DNA of 35,832 bases from Sunxiuqinia sp. (GTDB lineage Bacteria; Bacteroidota; Bacteroidia; Bacteroidales; Prolixibacteraceae): assembly GCA_003246935.1 (NCBI GenBank), contig QKCF01000487.1, positions 1 to 35,832 of the forward strand, in the 5' to 3' direction. Shown here in pieces: positions 17,367-25,350 of the stretch. How positions within the stretch are numbered: the stretch's first letter is position 1; every line of letters begins with the position of its first letter. The notes beneath the pieces are model-generated. The model was given only the letters and a program-made list of their open reading frames with translations, did not search any database and had not been told where the DNA came from. Both the position numbers and the translations under genes were made by a program.

Positions 17367-17508
17367 TTTATTGCATTTTGCCCTACTGACTCCACATACC
17401 AGCCCAAACCCTACACTATCAGGTCATTTTTTTCGATTTTGCCGCATTTGAGCAGACTAACAAAACAATAACTCACTAATTATCAGCCATCAGAATAAGC
17501 CCCAAGCA

Positions 17509-18129
17509 TTAAAAAAATTTTCTTGCAATGCGCAAAAAGAATAAAATCGGATTCGTTGAGAATCTCTTTGAGGATGGAAGAAATTCATTTAGTTCGACAC
17601 GTAACAATTTTAGCGACCTGCCAATAAGTGCCTCGACTCCCTTCACTGAGATTTTCATTTCTTCTGCAATTTCCTTGTTGCTTTTATTTTCAAAGCGACT
17701 CAATTCAAAAGCTTCTTTACACCTTGCTGGAAGTTTCGCCATTGCAACGACAAGCCTCTCTTCAAAATCCTTCCCTATAATCTCATTTTCAGTGGAATGA
17801 TCGGCAATATTAATATTTAACTCTGCATTTAAATGATGCTTCTTATAATCGGAAATATAATCGGAAATCTGGTTCTTCGTCATGACCGTCAGGTAGCCTC
17901 CAAGATTGGCAATTTTACCCATTACAAAACGTCTTTCCCATAACCTGATGAACACATTTTGAACTAGGTTCTGGGCCATATCAGCATCATGAATAAACGT
18001 ATATGAGAAGCGACAGAGATTATCGTAATACCGTCGAAAAATGATGTCGAATGCCTTGCTATTCCCCTCCTTCAGCTCAAGAAGCAGAATATTATCCGGA
18101 CTTGAAATATCGATTTTTTGTTTCGGCAT
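17509..18129 (-). CDS. ECF sigma factor, PUL 1
   Basis: A 206-residue sigma-70-family ECF factor. Region 2 lies at about 20-95 (AFDIIFRRYYDNLCRFSYTF, then LVQNVFIRLWERR), and region 4 at about 125-180 (LPARCKEAFELSRFENKSN, IAEEMKISVKGVEALIGRSL), the latter being the helix-turn-helix for the -35 element. It heads the PUL 1 string and should direct transcription of the susC operon when FecR is relieved. An unusual basic, hydrophobic tail (ILFFLRIARKFF) follows region 4. The fructan PUL of B. thetaiotaomicron is instead run by a hybrid two-component sensor, so this ECF control is a different wiring. Confidence 0.93.
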   Translation of the reverse strand: MPKQKIDISSPDNILLLELKEGNSKAFDIIFRRYYDNLCRFSYTFIHDADMAQNLVQNVFIRLWERRFVMGKIANLGGYLTVMTKNQISDYISDYKKHHLNAELNINIADHSTENEIIGKDFEERLVVAMAKLPARCKEAFELSRFENKSNKEIAEEMKISVKGVEALIGRSLKLLRVELNEFLPSSKRFSTNPILFFLRIARKFF

Positions 18130-18293
18130 TGGTGCAAAAATAAACCGTTTTTTCTTACGAAAGTCGAATTTTTCAGTGAGCCCCTAATTTCACATATACT
18201 ATTTAATAACTCACGAAAAAGAATAATAGGCAGTAATCCACTATTCCTTTTTTGGGCTTCCATCATCAAACAAGAATATAATAGATGACTATT

Positions 18294-18320
18294 CTAACAT
18301 CTGATTTGTTGGTGATCCAT
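18294..18320 (-). pseudogene. Relic 1 of a PUL 2-type FecR start
   Basis: From ATG 18318-18320 the frame reads MDHQQIRC and stops. The intact PUL 2 FecR begins MDHQQIIKYLAGN. The conserved intergenic motif (18340-18374) lies upstream at the same relative place as in PUL 2. This is the decayed start of an anti-sigma gene; the rest is gone. Confidence 0.65.
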
Positions 18321-18339
18321 TGTTTTAGCACACTACCTT

Positions 18340-18374
18340 TTAGTACACGCACATTTGGATACACCCTATATCGA
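18340..18374. promoter_or_regulatory. Copy 1 of the sigma-FecR intergenic motif
   Basis: TTAGTACACGCACATTTGG, then ATACACCCTATATCGA, matches the PUL 2 intergenic region at 33390-33424 at all but one base or so. It separates the sigma tail from the FecR start in each copy. Its preservation beside dead genes suggests either recent decay or a function of its own. Confidence 0.6.
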
Positions 18375-18595
18375 GAAGAAGAAAAGATGAAAAATTTTTA
18401 CAAATCAGTCATTTAATTATAGGCCCTCGATCATGGTTACATTTCTAACGTTGCATTTGAATGCTTCAAATACCGTTCACCACTACACAATACTACAAAG
18501 AAGAATTGAGCGGATGACATTAAAGCCACCCACTCAAATTCTGACCTAACTAAAAAAACAAGTAGCGTTCTTTCAGGCAGCTGAACTTTGTCAAG

Positions 18596-18658
18596 TTAAC
18601 TAATCAGCTCGATAATCGCCTTTACTTCTTCTTTTGAAGCGTTGCCTGCCAGATATTT
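18596..18658 (-). pseudogene. Relic 2 of a PUL 2-type FecR N-terminus
   Basis: The minus strand encodes KYLAGNASKEEVKAII followed by ELIS and a stop, against KYLAGNASEAEVKEI in the intact PUL 2 FecR. The ATG-bearing stretch just upstream (near 18680) is in another frame, so the gene is shifted at the front and truncated after about 20 codons. Confidence 0.8.
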
Positions 18659-18695
18659 AGATTTATGCGTATTCCATCATTTTCGCTTTATACTT

Positions 18696-18730
18696 TTAGT
18701 ACACGCTTATTTGAATACACCCTATATCGA
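18696..18730. promoter_or_regulatory. Copy 2 of the sigma-FecR intergenic motif
   Basis: TTAGTACACGCTTATTTGA, then ATACACCCTATATCGA: a slightly diverged copy of the 33390-33424 motif, lying exactly between the FecR relic and the sigma relic. Confidence 0.65.
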
Positions 18731-18752
18731 AAGAAGAAAAAACGGAAAAATT

Positions 18753-18881
18753 TTACACTACGTAATGCATGATCGTCTCAACCACCACTGCTGGCAGATA
18801 TGCTGCCAATTTCACACTCAAAACTTTCAAGGCACACGTGATATTCGCGTCCACAGATTTGATCGAAATCTGCAGCTCCTT
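18753..18881 (-). pseudogene. Relic of a PUL 2-type ECF sigma factor C-terminus
   Basis: Forty-two codons and a stop survive: the frame reads KELQISIKSVDANITCALK and then VLSVKLAAYLPAVVVE with a final IMHYVV. The intact PUL 2 sigma factor has DELEISVKSVEANITRALK, LSVKLAEYLPAVLVE and IMHYMS. This is the region 4 helix-turn-helix end; everything upstream is lost. Together with the FecR relic and the motif between them it proves a former extra regulator pair between the two PULs. Confidence 0.9.
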
Positions 18882-19125
18882 AGTTGTTGAATAAGGACGA
18901 AAACCTGGAGTAGCTATTCCGGATTTCCATTCACCATCCCTTGATTTAAGGTATATGCAAGAGTTATCACGAATAATATTACTTTAACCTGACTTACTTA
19001 GCATTAGTTATTGCTCCCAAAAACTACTATTAAAAAACAGGATACCCTATCACAAAATTGAAACACAAACAGTTCCCCTTTACTGATTGCTGGGGCATGG
19101 TCGTTCGATCTAAAGTCTAATGTTT

Positions 19126-20010
19126 TTAGCCTCCAAAAGAAAAATCACGTTGAGAATACTCCGGCATCGCTCCTTTTTGCGTACACACAAAAGCTGAGAG
19201 ATTGACTGCCATTTCATGTGTTTGTGTTAATGTTTTGCCTGTCAACATACCAACAACCATAGCAGCCGTAAACGAATCACCGGCGCCAACAGTATCGGCA
19301 ACTTTTACAGTGGGGGTTTCCATGAAACTAACGTCACCTTTAGTTATCAAATAACTACCTTCAATGCCACAAGTTAGCGCCACCATTTTCAGTTTAAACC
19401 GGTAAAGTAACTCTTCACAGTTTTCTTTATCATTGCCCTGCAACCCATACATTTGAGCAACAAGCTTAATCTCGTCATCATTTATCTTTAAGATGTTGCA
19501 TAATTTAAGCGACTCATCCAGCAAGGCCTTCGAGTAAAAATGCTGTCGCAGGTTAATGTCGAAAATTTTTAACGCGGCATCGGGAACCTGACTGACAAAA
19601 TTCCGAATGGTCGCTTTAGAGACTTCTCCCCTTTGCGCTAACGAGCCAAAGCAAACAGCATCTGTTACACCAGCAATCCCCTCATAATCCGGGTTCATTT
19701 CAATAAAATCCCAAGCTACTGGTTCACAAATTTCATATTGCGGAACTCCTTCGCCACTGAGGGTCACCTGCACAGTGCCGGTAGGATGATCAACCTTTTG
19801 AATATCATATCTCAGTTCGACCCCATCCAGTTTCTGAATGATTTCTTCGCCTAACGCATCCTTGCCAATTGCGCTTATAGCCAAACTGTCTAGTCCCAAA
19901 TTAGACACATGGTAAGCAAAATTACAGGGTGCTCCACCCATTTGTTTGTGATCCGGGAACACATCCCACAACAACTCTCCGATTCCGACTACTAATGGCT
20001 TTTTACTCAT
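19126..20010 (-). CDS. PfkB-family fructokinase, PUL 2
   Basis: The start is set at ATG 20008-20010 (MSKKPLVVGIGELLWDVFPD), which aligns with the PUL 1 kinase start and leaves 7 bp to the MFS stop; the longer frame from 20043 would overlap the porter gene. The 294-residue product has GGAPCN near residue 25 and DTVGAGDSFTAA with the catalytic Asp245. It is the clear twin of the PUL 1 fructokinase and the last gene of PUL 2. No convincing terminator follows, so transcripts may run on into the relic region. Fructose to fructose 6-phosphate is the inferred reaction. Confidence 0.9.
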   Translation of the reverse strand: MSKKPLVVGIGELLWDVFPDHKQMGGAPCNFAYHVSNLGLDSLAISAIGKDALGEEIIQKLDGVELRYDIQKVDHPTGTVQVTLSGEGVPQYEICEPVAWDFIEMNPDYEGIAGVTDAVCFGSLAQRGEVSKATIRNFVSQVPDAALKIFDINLRQHFYSKALLDESLKLCNILKINDDEIKLVAQMYGLQGNDKENCEELLYRFKLKMVALTCGIEGSYLITKGDVSFMETPTVKVADTVGAGDSFTAAMVVGMLTGKTLTQTHEMAVNLSAFVCTQKGAMPEYSQRDFSFGG

Positions 20011-20017
20011 AATCTGT

Positions 20018-21376
20018 TTAAATAAGTCCAAGTTCTTTTTCAATTTGTTCCAACGATTTTCCTTTGGTTTCGGGGATCCAGAATTTCACAAAAACAAACG
20101 CGATAACACTGAATATTCCGAAAATACCAAACAAGTAACTCAATCCCAATCCTCCCTGAATAACCGGGGCAAAATAGACAGTCAGGAAGGTACATAACCA
20201 GCTGACTGCTGTTGAGAATGACATCGCTACTCCCTTTATACGATTTGGATAGATTTCAGATATTATCACCCACATCACCGGTGCAAAGGAAGCCGCAAAA
20301 AAGGAAATGTAAACCAGCATAGCTGTCAACACCCCCGGGCCGTACTGCACCGGCTTAGCAAACTCCCAGGTCAGGTAAGCCAGCGAAATAATCATCCCCA
20401 CTGCTCCCCACAACAACAACGTTTTACGTCCCTTCTTATCAACCAACCACAGAGCAACAATCGTCATTAAAAAGTTAACCAACCCGACAATCATTGACAT
20501 CATCATTGAATCGCCTTTAGCAGAGCCGGCAGCTTTAAACATTTCCGGTGCGAACATGATTACCGCGTTGATCCCGGTAATTTGCTGCAAAGCAGCAATG
20601 GCTGTTCCGATCGCAACAATCTTACCAGTCTTGCCTTTAAACAGCTCAGACAACTTCAACTTCTCTTTTGACTTTTCTTCCGAAATCACTTTCTCCATTT
20701 GGGATAGCTCTGTACGAACCAATTCTTCACCACCAATTTTCAGCATCACAGCTTGAGCCTCAGCTTTTCTGTCTTTAGCAATGAGCCAGCGCGGACTCTC
20801 CGGAAACGAGACCATTATAAAGATCAGGTAAAACAAGCTGAATACTGCTGGCACAGCTAACATGTAACGCCAGCTATTATCACCTAATCCAATAAGCAGG
20901 TAGTCGAAAATGTAGGCAAGCACAATACCAATGGTAATAGCAAACTGGTTCATTGAAACCAGCCGACCGCGACTCTGTGCAGGCGAAATTTCAGAGATGT
21001 ACATTGGCCCAACTACCGAAGTGGCACCAACTGCCAAGCCCGAAAGAACACGGAAAATAATGAGTATGGCCGAAGACCCGGCAAAGGCACAACCTAAAGC
21101 TGAGATAATATAAAGCACCGCCGTAGCAAGCATCACTTTCTTCCGACCGTATTTTTCGGTGAAGTTGCCTGTAAAAAGGGCGCCAATTAAGCAACCGAAA
21201 GTTAATAGAGCCGCAACGGTTCCCAAGCCACTATCAGTTAGCGAAAATTCGCCTTTTAGCATATCAACAGCCCCGGAAATCCCAGCCATATTCAAGCCGA
21301 ATAACAATCCTCCGTTAATCGCCACAAACGTGATCCAATACAAAAAGCCGGCATGAACTTGATTAGTCTGTTTCAT
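20018..21376 (-). CDS. MFS sugar porter (likely fructose importer), PUL 2
   Basis: A 452-residue, 12-helix sugar porter, the same length as the PUL 1 porter and nearly identical in the membrane parts (shared QQITGINAVIMFAPEMFKAA, DKKGRKTLLLWGAVGMI and PETKGKSLEQIEKELGLI). Differences gather in the central cytoplasmic loop, residues about 195-245. The DNA differs at many silent positions, so the duplication is not recent and the protein sequence has been held by selection. It lies 82 bp behind the alpha-galactosidase gene and 7 bp before the fructokinase. It should carry fructose released in the periplasm across the inner membrane. Confidence 0.9.
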   Translation of the reverse strand: MKQTNQVHAGFLYWITFVAINGGLLFGLNMAGISGAVDMLKGEFSLTDSGLGTVAALLTFGCLIGALFTGNFTEKYGRKKVMLATAVLYIISALGCAFAGSSAILIIFRVLSGLAVGATSVVGPMYISEISPAQSRGRLVSMNQFAITIGIVLAYIFDYLLIGLGDNSWRYMLAVPAVFSLFYLIFIMVSFPESPRWLIAKDRKAEAQAVMLKIGGEELVRTELSQMEKVISEEKSKEKLKLSELFKGKTGKIVAIGTAIAALQQITGINAVIMFAPEMFKAAGSAKGDSMMMSMIVGLVNFLMTIVALWLVDKKGRKTLLLWGAVGMIISLAYLTWEFAKPVQYGPGVLTAMLVYISFFAASFAPVMWVIISEIYPNRIKGVAMSFSTAVSWLCTFLTVYFAPVIQGGLGLSYLFGIFGIFSVIAFVFVKFWIPETKGKSLEQIEKELGLI

Positions 21377-21458
21377 TGATTTAGTTTTATTTCCTTTGTT
21401 TTTTAGTTTTTGGTTACCACTTTCAGTGTAAAAACGGCGCTACCAAACTGTTCAACGA

Positions 21459-23657
21459 TTATTCATTCACCTCTGAAATTAAGAGTACTACACTGTTCCG
21501 TTGTACATTTATTTCCGGATTAATCCCAATCTCCATCAAAAAGTTACCGGAATAGATGGCTGTTTCATCTAAGGTTGATGAGGTTCCAGGGTACAGGTTG
21601 ATCTCTTTTACGCAATAATTTTTATTTACATCCAATCCTTTCAATCGAATAGGTCGCTTCGTCATTCTTTCCATCCAACGGTTAGAGTGGAGGTAATTAA
21701 ACATCACAGCATTTGACCGGTTATCATCCACATACATAATTGATGCGAATGGATTTTCATAAGGACTAGCCAGACGATACTGTTCACCATGAAGCACGAT
21801 ATCTTTAAATTCATTGTAATTTTCGATTGCTTGCTTGGCAAATTCCAAGTCGGTTTCACTTAAATGACTAACGTCTACATCAAAGCCTAGTTTTCCCATA
21901 CTGGCCACATCAGTTTTAAATTTCATAGGCTGTTTTCCCCAGTTTGTTACGTGACAATCAGTAGTAATTGAGGGGAAAAAGTAGGAGTAATTCCATTGAA
22001 GATAAATGCGTTCAATTGGATCTGTATCATCACTTGGCCAGAATTCAGTAAAGTACTTTAAGAAATTGTAGTCAGCTCGACCACCACCACCTGAGCACAA
22101 CATCATTGGCACTTTAGGGTATTTTTCCCGTATTCTTTCCAGCACGTCATAAAGTCCCCGGACATAGTCTACATATAGATGAGATTGAGGAATATTATTT
22201 TTCTGTAAGTAGGGAGAATAAGCATTATAAATCACAGCATTGCAATCCCATTTTACAAAACCAATTTCCGGATTCTCTGTGAATAAATTATCTACAATCC
22301 CAAATACAAAATTCTGCACTTCGGGGTTGGTCAAATCAAGAACCATCTGATTACGATATAATTTTATCGGACGTTCCGGTTGTTTAATAACCCAATCAGG
22401 ATGTTCTCGATATAACTCACTTTCAGGATTTACCATTTCCGGCTCTATCCATATACCAAACTTGACATTATTTTTTTTAGACTCTTGTACGAGGTAGCCC
22501 AGCCCATGTGGTAATTTCTTAGCGTTAACCTCCCAATCGCCTAATCCTGCATCATCATTATTTCGTGGATACTTATTACCAAACCAACCATCGTCCAGTA
22601 AAAACAAATCCAAGCCCAATTCCTTGGTGTCCTTAAATAATTTGGAAAGCTTTTGCTCATTAAAATCGAAGAAAGTTGCCTCCCAATTATTGAGTAATGC
22701 TAACCGGTCTCCTTCACCATCCAGAACCCTGAATTTTCGTGCCCAACTCTGTATTTGTCTTGATGCACCACCCGCTCCATTTGATGAAACTGAATAGATT
22801 AATGAAGGTGTTTTAAAGCTTTCGCCGGCTTTTAGTGTATATGCCGATTCATAAGGATTGATACCAGCGATCAATTTCAAATTTTGATGGGAATCTATTT
22901 CAAATTCAATTTTATAGTTACCACTCCATGCTAGTTGACCAAGAAGTGTTAATCCGTTATCCTCTTCAGCCGGTTTACCGAAAGAAATCATGAAGTTAGG
23001 AGTCCCCATTAACATGGCTCTTGTACCCAACTTCGTTTCAATAACTTTTGTCCCTTGGCTCAGTTTCTCCTCTACAGGTTGCATTTCTTTCAAGTATTCC
23101 CCTTGGAAATGAGTCAAATAAAAATCGGTATTTGAAAAATAAAGATTGGCAGATGCGTATTTAGTAAGCTCGATCTCTCCTTTTTCATTATTGGTTATTT
23201 CAGTCCATTGCTCCAAAACATTCAAGCTTTCCCACGCCTTAATGTTTAAAACCACTGAGATATCATATACAGGATCGACTAACGAGATTTTGGTAAGCGT
23301 CCAATTTGTATTCTTTTCAACTTCAGTATCTACAAAATGTAGTTCTGTTGACAAATTTCCGTCAGAATGTTTTATCTGAAGTGCTGGTTCAGTCAAATTC
23401 CATGTTCCGGATGGAGTATATGCTGAATTAGAGATTCCTGCATTTGAACTTGGAAAGTAATATTGATTTTCAATTTTCCGATATTCATCTTTTGAAGTTA
23501 GTTTATTTCCGAAATAGACATTCCATAATCGATTCTGGCTATCTGTTTGGAAAACCATCGCAAAATCCTTGGTTTCAATCGGAATTATAGATTGCGCATT
23601 AAGACCTATAACACATAAGGTTAAAATGACTGACGCTATTAGTTTTGAAAGTTTCAT
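21459..23657 (-). CDS. GH36 alpha-galactosidase, secreted
   Basis: A 732-residue GH36-family enzyme with an ordinary signal peptide ending near LNAQS (no lipobox), so probably periplasmic. After an N-terminal beta-rich domain (about 25-300) the catalytic barrel shows LLDDGWFG (about 354-360), GIWIEPEMVNPES (about 401-413), FVKWDCN with nucleophile Asp471, CSGGGGRADY, and WPSDDTDP with the likely acid/base Asp543. It hydrolyses alpha-1,6-galactosides such as raffinose, stachyose and melibiose. Its place between GH32 and the fructose porter is telling: galactose removal from raffinose-type sugars yields sucrose, which the GH32 next door can split. PUL 1 has no counterpart. Confidence 0.92.
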   Translation of the reverse strand: MKLSKLIASVILTLCVIGLNAQSIIPIETKDFAMVFQTDSQNRLWNVYFGNKLTSKDEYRKIENQYYFPSSNAGISNSAYTPSGTWNLTEPALQIKHSDGNLSTELHFVDTEVEKNTNWTLTKISLVDPVYDISVVLNIKAWESLNVLEQWTEITNNEKGEIELTKYASANLYFSNTDFYLTHFQGEYLKEMQPVEEKLSQGTKVIETKLGTRAMLMGTPNFMISFGKPAEEDNGLTLLGQLAWSGNYKIEFEIDSHQNLKLIAGINPYESAYTLKAGESFKTPSLIYSVSSNGAGGASRQIQSWARKFRVLDGEGDRLALLNNWEATFFDFNEQKLSKLFKDTKELGLDLFLLDDGWFGNKYPRNNDDAGLGDWEVNAKKLPHGLGYLVQESKKNNVKFGIWIEPEMVNPESELYREHPDWVIKQPERPIKLYRNQMVLDLTNPEVQNFVFGIVDNLFTENPEIGFVKWDCNAVIYNAYSPYLQKNNIPQSHLYVDYVRGLYDVLERIREKYPKVPMMLCSGGGGRADYNFLKYFTEFWPSDDTDPIERIYLQWNYSYFFPSITTDCHVTNWGKQPMKFKTDVASMGKLGFDVDVSHLSETDLEFAKQAIENYNEFKDIVLHGEQYRLASPYENPFASIMYVDDNRSNAVMFNYLHSNRWMERMTKRPIRLKGLDVNKNYCVKEINLYPGTSSTLDETAIYSGNFLMEIGINPEINVQRNSVVLLISEVNE

Positions 23658-23710
23658 ATTGATCTGATCAGTTTTGTTAAAGCAGGATCTGCCTTTTTGT
23701 TAATAATGGC

Positions 23711-25306
23711 TCATTTAGAATACAATTGCCAAATGGAAATTACGTCAACGAATTCAGCCTTTGCTATGGTAACGGGCCGTCCGTCCGCAAAAACCTTGAG
23801 TTTGTTGAATGGTTGTGTGTTGAAAAATGTTTCGGTCATCACCAATGCTCCACCGTCAATAAAAATTTCGACAGAAGCAGCATCCACAAATAGCTCCAGC
23901 TTTAAAGTTGAACCAACATCATAAGGAGCAGTTGCAATTCCTGAAAACTTGTCAGAGAAACTCATATCACCCGACTTGGTTCGGTCAAACTGAAATTGCT
24001 TATCGACATCCGAATAAGTGAATTGAATTTGCTCGCCCAACTCGTTTTGGAGAGTAAGGCCCAAAGAATCCGGAAGCTTCTCGCCCAACTCAAACTCAAA
24101 TGTCAAGCGACTTTGATTCAGATTAATTCCGTGCAAATCCAGTTCCTTCTCGCCTACAACTTCTATAGCCTCTTTCTTAACCGTCATTGCGCGATTTGTA
24201 ATTAGATCCAATTCTTTAACCGGAGACGATTTTAGCAAGTATAGGTCATCCTTTTTCTCCAACGACAGTAACCGGGGCAAAGTCATAGCACCACGCCACC
24301 TTTCGGTTGGAACAACATTTGCATATTCCCAATTTGTCATCCATCCAAGGAAAATACGACGTCCGTCTTCTTTCGGCACATCCGACCAGGTAACGCCTGC
24401 ATAATTATCACGTCCATAATCAACCCAACTGGTATCCTTTGATGCAGCTATAAATTCATGTCCGTCAAAATCACCTACAAAATATTGTGTGGCGGATCCC
24501 CCGTTTGGCCCCCCCGGATTGATATTTACAATCAGTACCCACTTGGTGTCATCGGTTCCATCAACTTTCAACGGGAAAAGATCTGGACATTCCCATACAC
24601 CCTCATGAGTTCCGGCATCAAATCCAAACTCACTCTCAAACTGCCATTCTTTCAAATCAGGTGATGAATAAATTTTCACCCGGTCATGTGCTGAAAGTAC
24701 TAAATTCCATTTTTGTATTTCATCATTCCAAATCACATTCGGATCACGAAAATCCTTGATTCCCGGGTTATTTAATACCGGGTTAGCCTCGTACTTAGTC
24801 CAGCTTCGTCCCTTGTCTAAGCTATAAGCTATTCCCTGTGATTCAACATCAATAGCCCCTGTTTTTTCAATTTCTATGTTATGATATGTATATATTGCAA
24901 TTAAAGGGGGATTTTCTTCAATACCAAAACCACTGGTATTTTTCCAGTCAACCACGGCACTCCCCGAAAAGATATAGCCGAGACTATCCGGATATAAAGC
25001 GATCGGCATGTGCTCCCAATGCACCAAATCGGTACTAATGGCATGTCCCCAATACATCGGGCCCCAAACGGTACTATCGGGATAATATTGATAAAAAAGA
25101 TGATATTCGCCAGCATAATAAACCATCCCGTTCGGATCGTTCATCCAAGCTGAATCCGGTGAAAAATGGTATTGCGGGCGATATTTTTCTGTATATGGTT
25201 TTGTTAGCTCATCTCCAGCCTCTTTTGTATTTTTGGGCCCTGTCGAACAAGCCCCGGCAAACAACAAAAGTGCTACAAGAAGATGGTATAAATATTTTTG
25301 TTTCAT
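23711..25306 (-). CDS. GH32 fructosidase lipoprotein, PUL 2
   Basis: A 531-residue GH32 lipoprotein (lipobox AGAC, Cys20) with all catalytic motifs: WMNDPNG (nucleophile Asp57), FRDP (Asp188) and WECPDLF (acid/base Glu239). It is a close paralogue of the PUL 1 enzyme at 5929-7512 and differs mainly in the C-terminal beta-sandwich. It follows the inactive GH32 homologue by 44 bp and precedes the alpha-galactosidase by about 50 bp. Expected to release fructose from sucrose-type ends of imported oligosaccharides; the exact linkage preference cannot be read. Confidence 0.92.
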   Translation of the reverse strand: MKQKYLYHLLVALLLFAGACSTGPKNTKEAGDELTKPYTEKYRPQYHFSPDSAWMNDPNGMVYYAGEYHLFYQYYPDSTVWGPMYWGHAISTDLVHWEHMPIALYPDSLGYIFSGSAVVDWKNTSGFGIEENPPLIAIYTYHNIEIEKTGAIDVESQGIAYSLDKGRSWTKYEANPVLNNPGIKDFRDPNVIWNDEIQKWNLVLSAHDRVKIYSSPDLKEWQFESEFGFDAGTHEGVWECPDLFPLKVDGTDDTKWVLIVNINPGGPNGGSATQYFVGDFDGHEFIAASKDTSWVDYGRDNYAGVTWSDVPKEDGRRIFLGWMTNWEYANVVPTERWRGAMTLPRLLSLEKKDDLYLLKSSPVKELDLITNRAMTVKKEAIEVVGEKELDLHGINLNQSRLTFEFELGEKLPDSLGLTLQNELGEQIQFTYSDVDKQFQFDRTKSGDMSFSDKFSGIATAPYDVGSTLKLELFVDAASVEIFIDGGALVMTETFFNTQPFNKLKVFADGRPVTIAKAEFVDVISIWQLYSK

Positions 25307-25350
25307 CGATATTATTTTTTAGTGGAATATTATCGTTTGAAATGCTTTGC

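Noticed and set aside
18642-18890. An 82-residue plus-strand ORF between the PULs
   Set aside because: It is antisense to the decayed sigma and FecR remnants, which match the intact PUL 2 proteins.
20011-20043. An 11-codon N-terminal extension of the PUL 2 fructokinase
   Set aside because: It overlaps the end of the MFS porter gene, and the family start (xxKxLVxGIGELLWD) begins at the next ATG.
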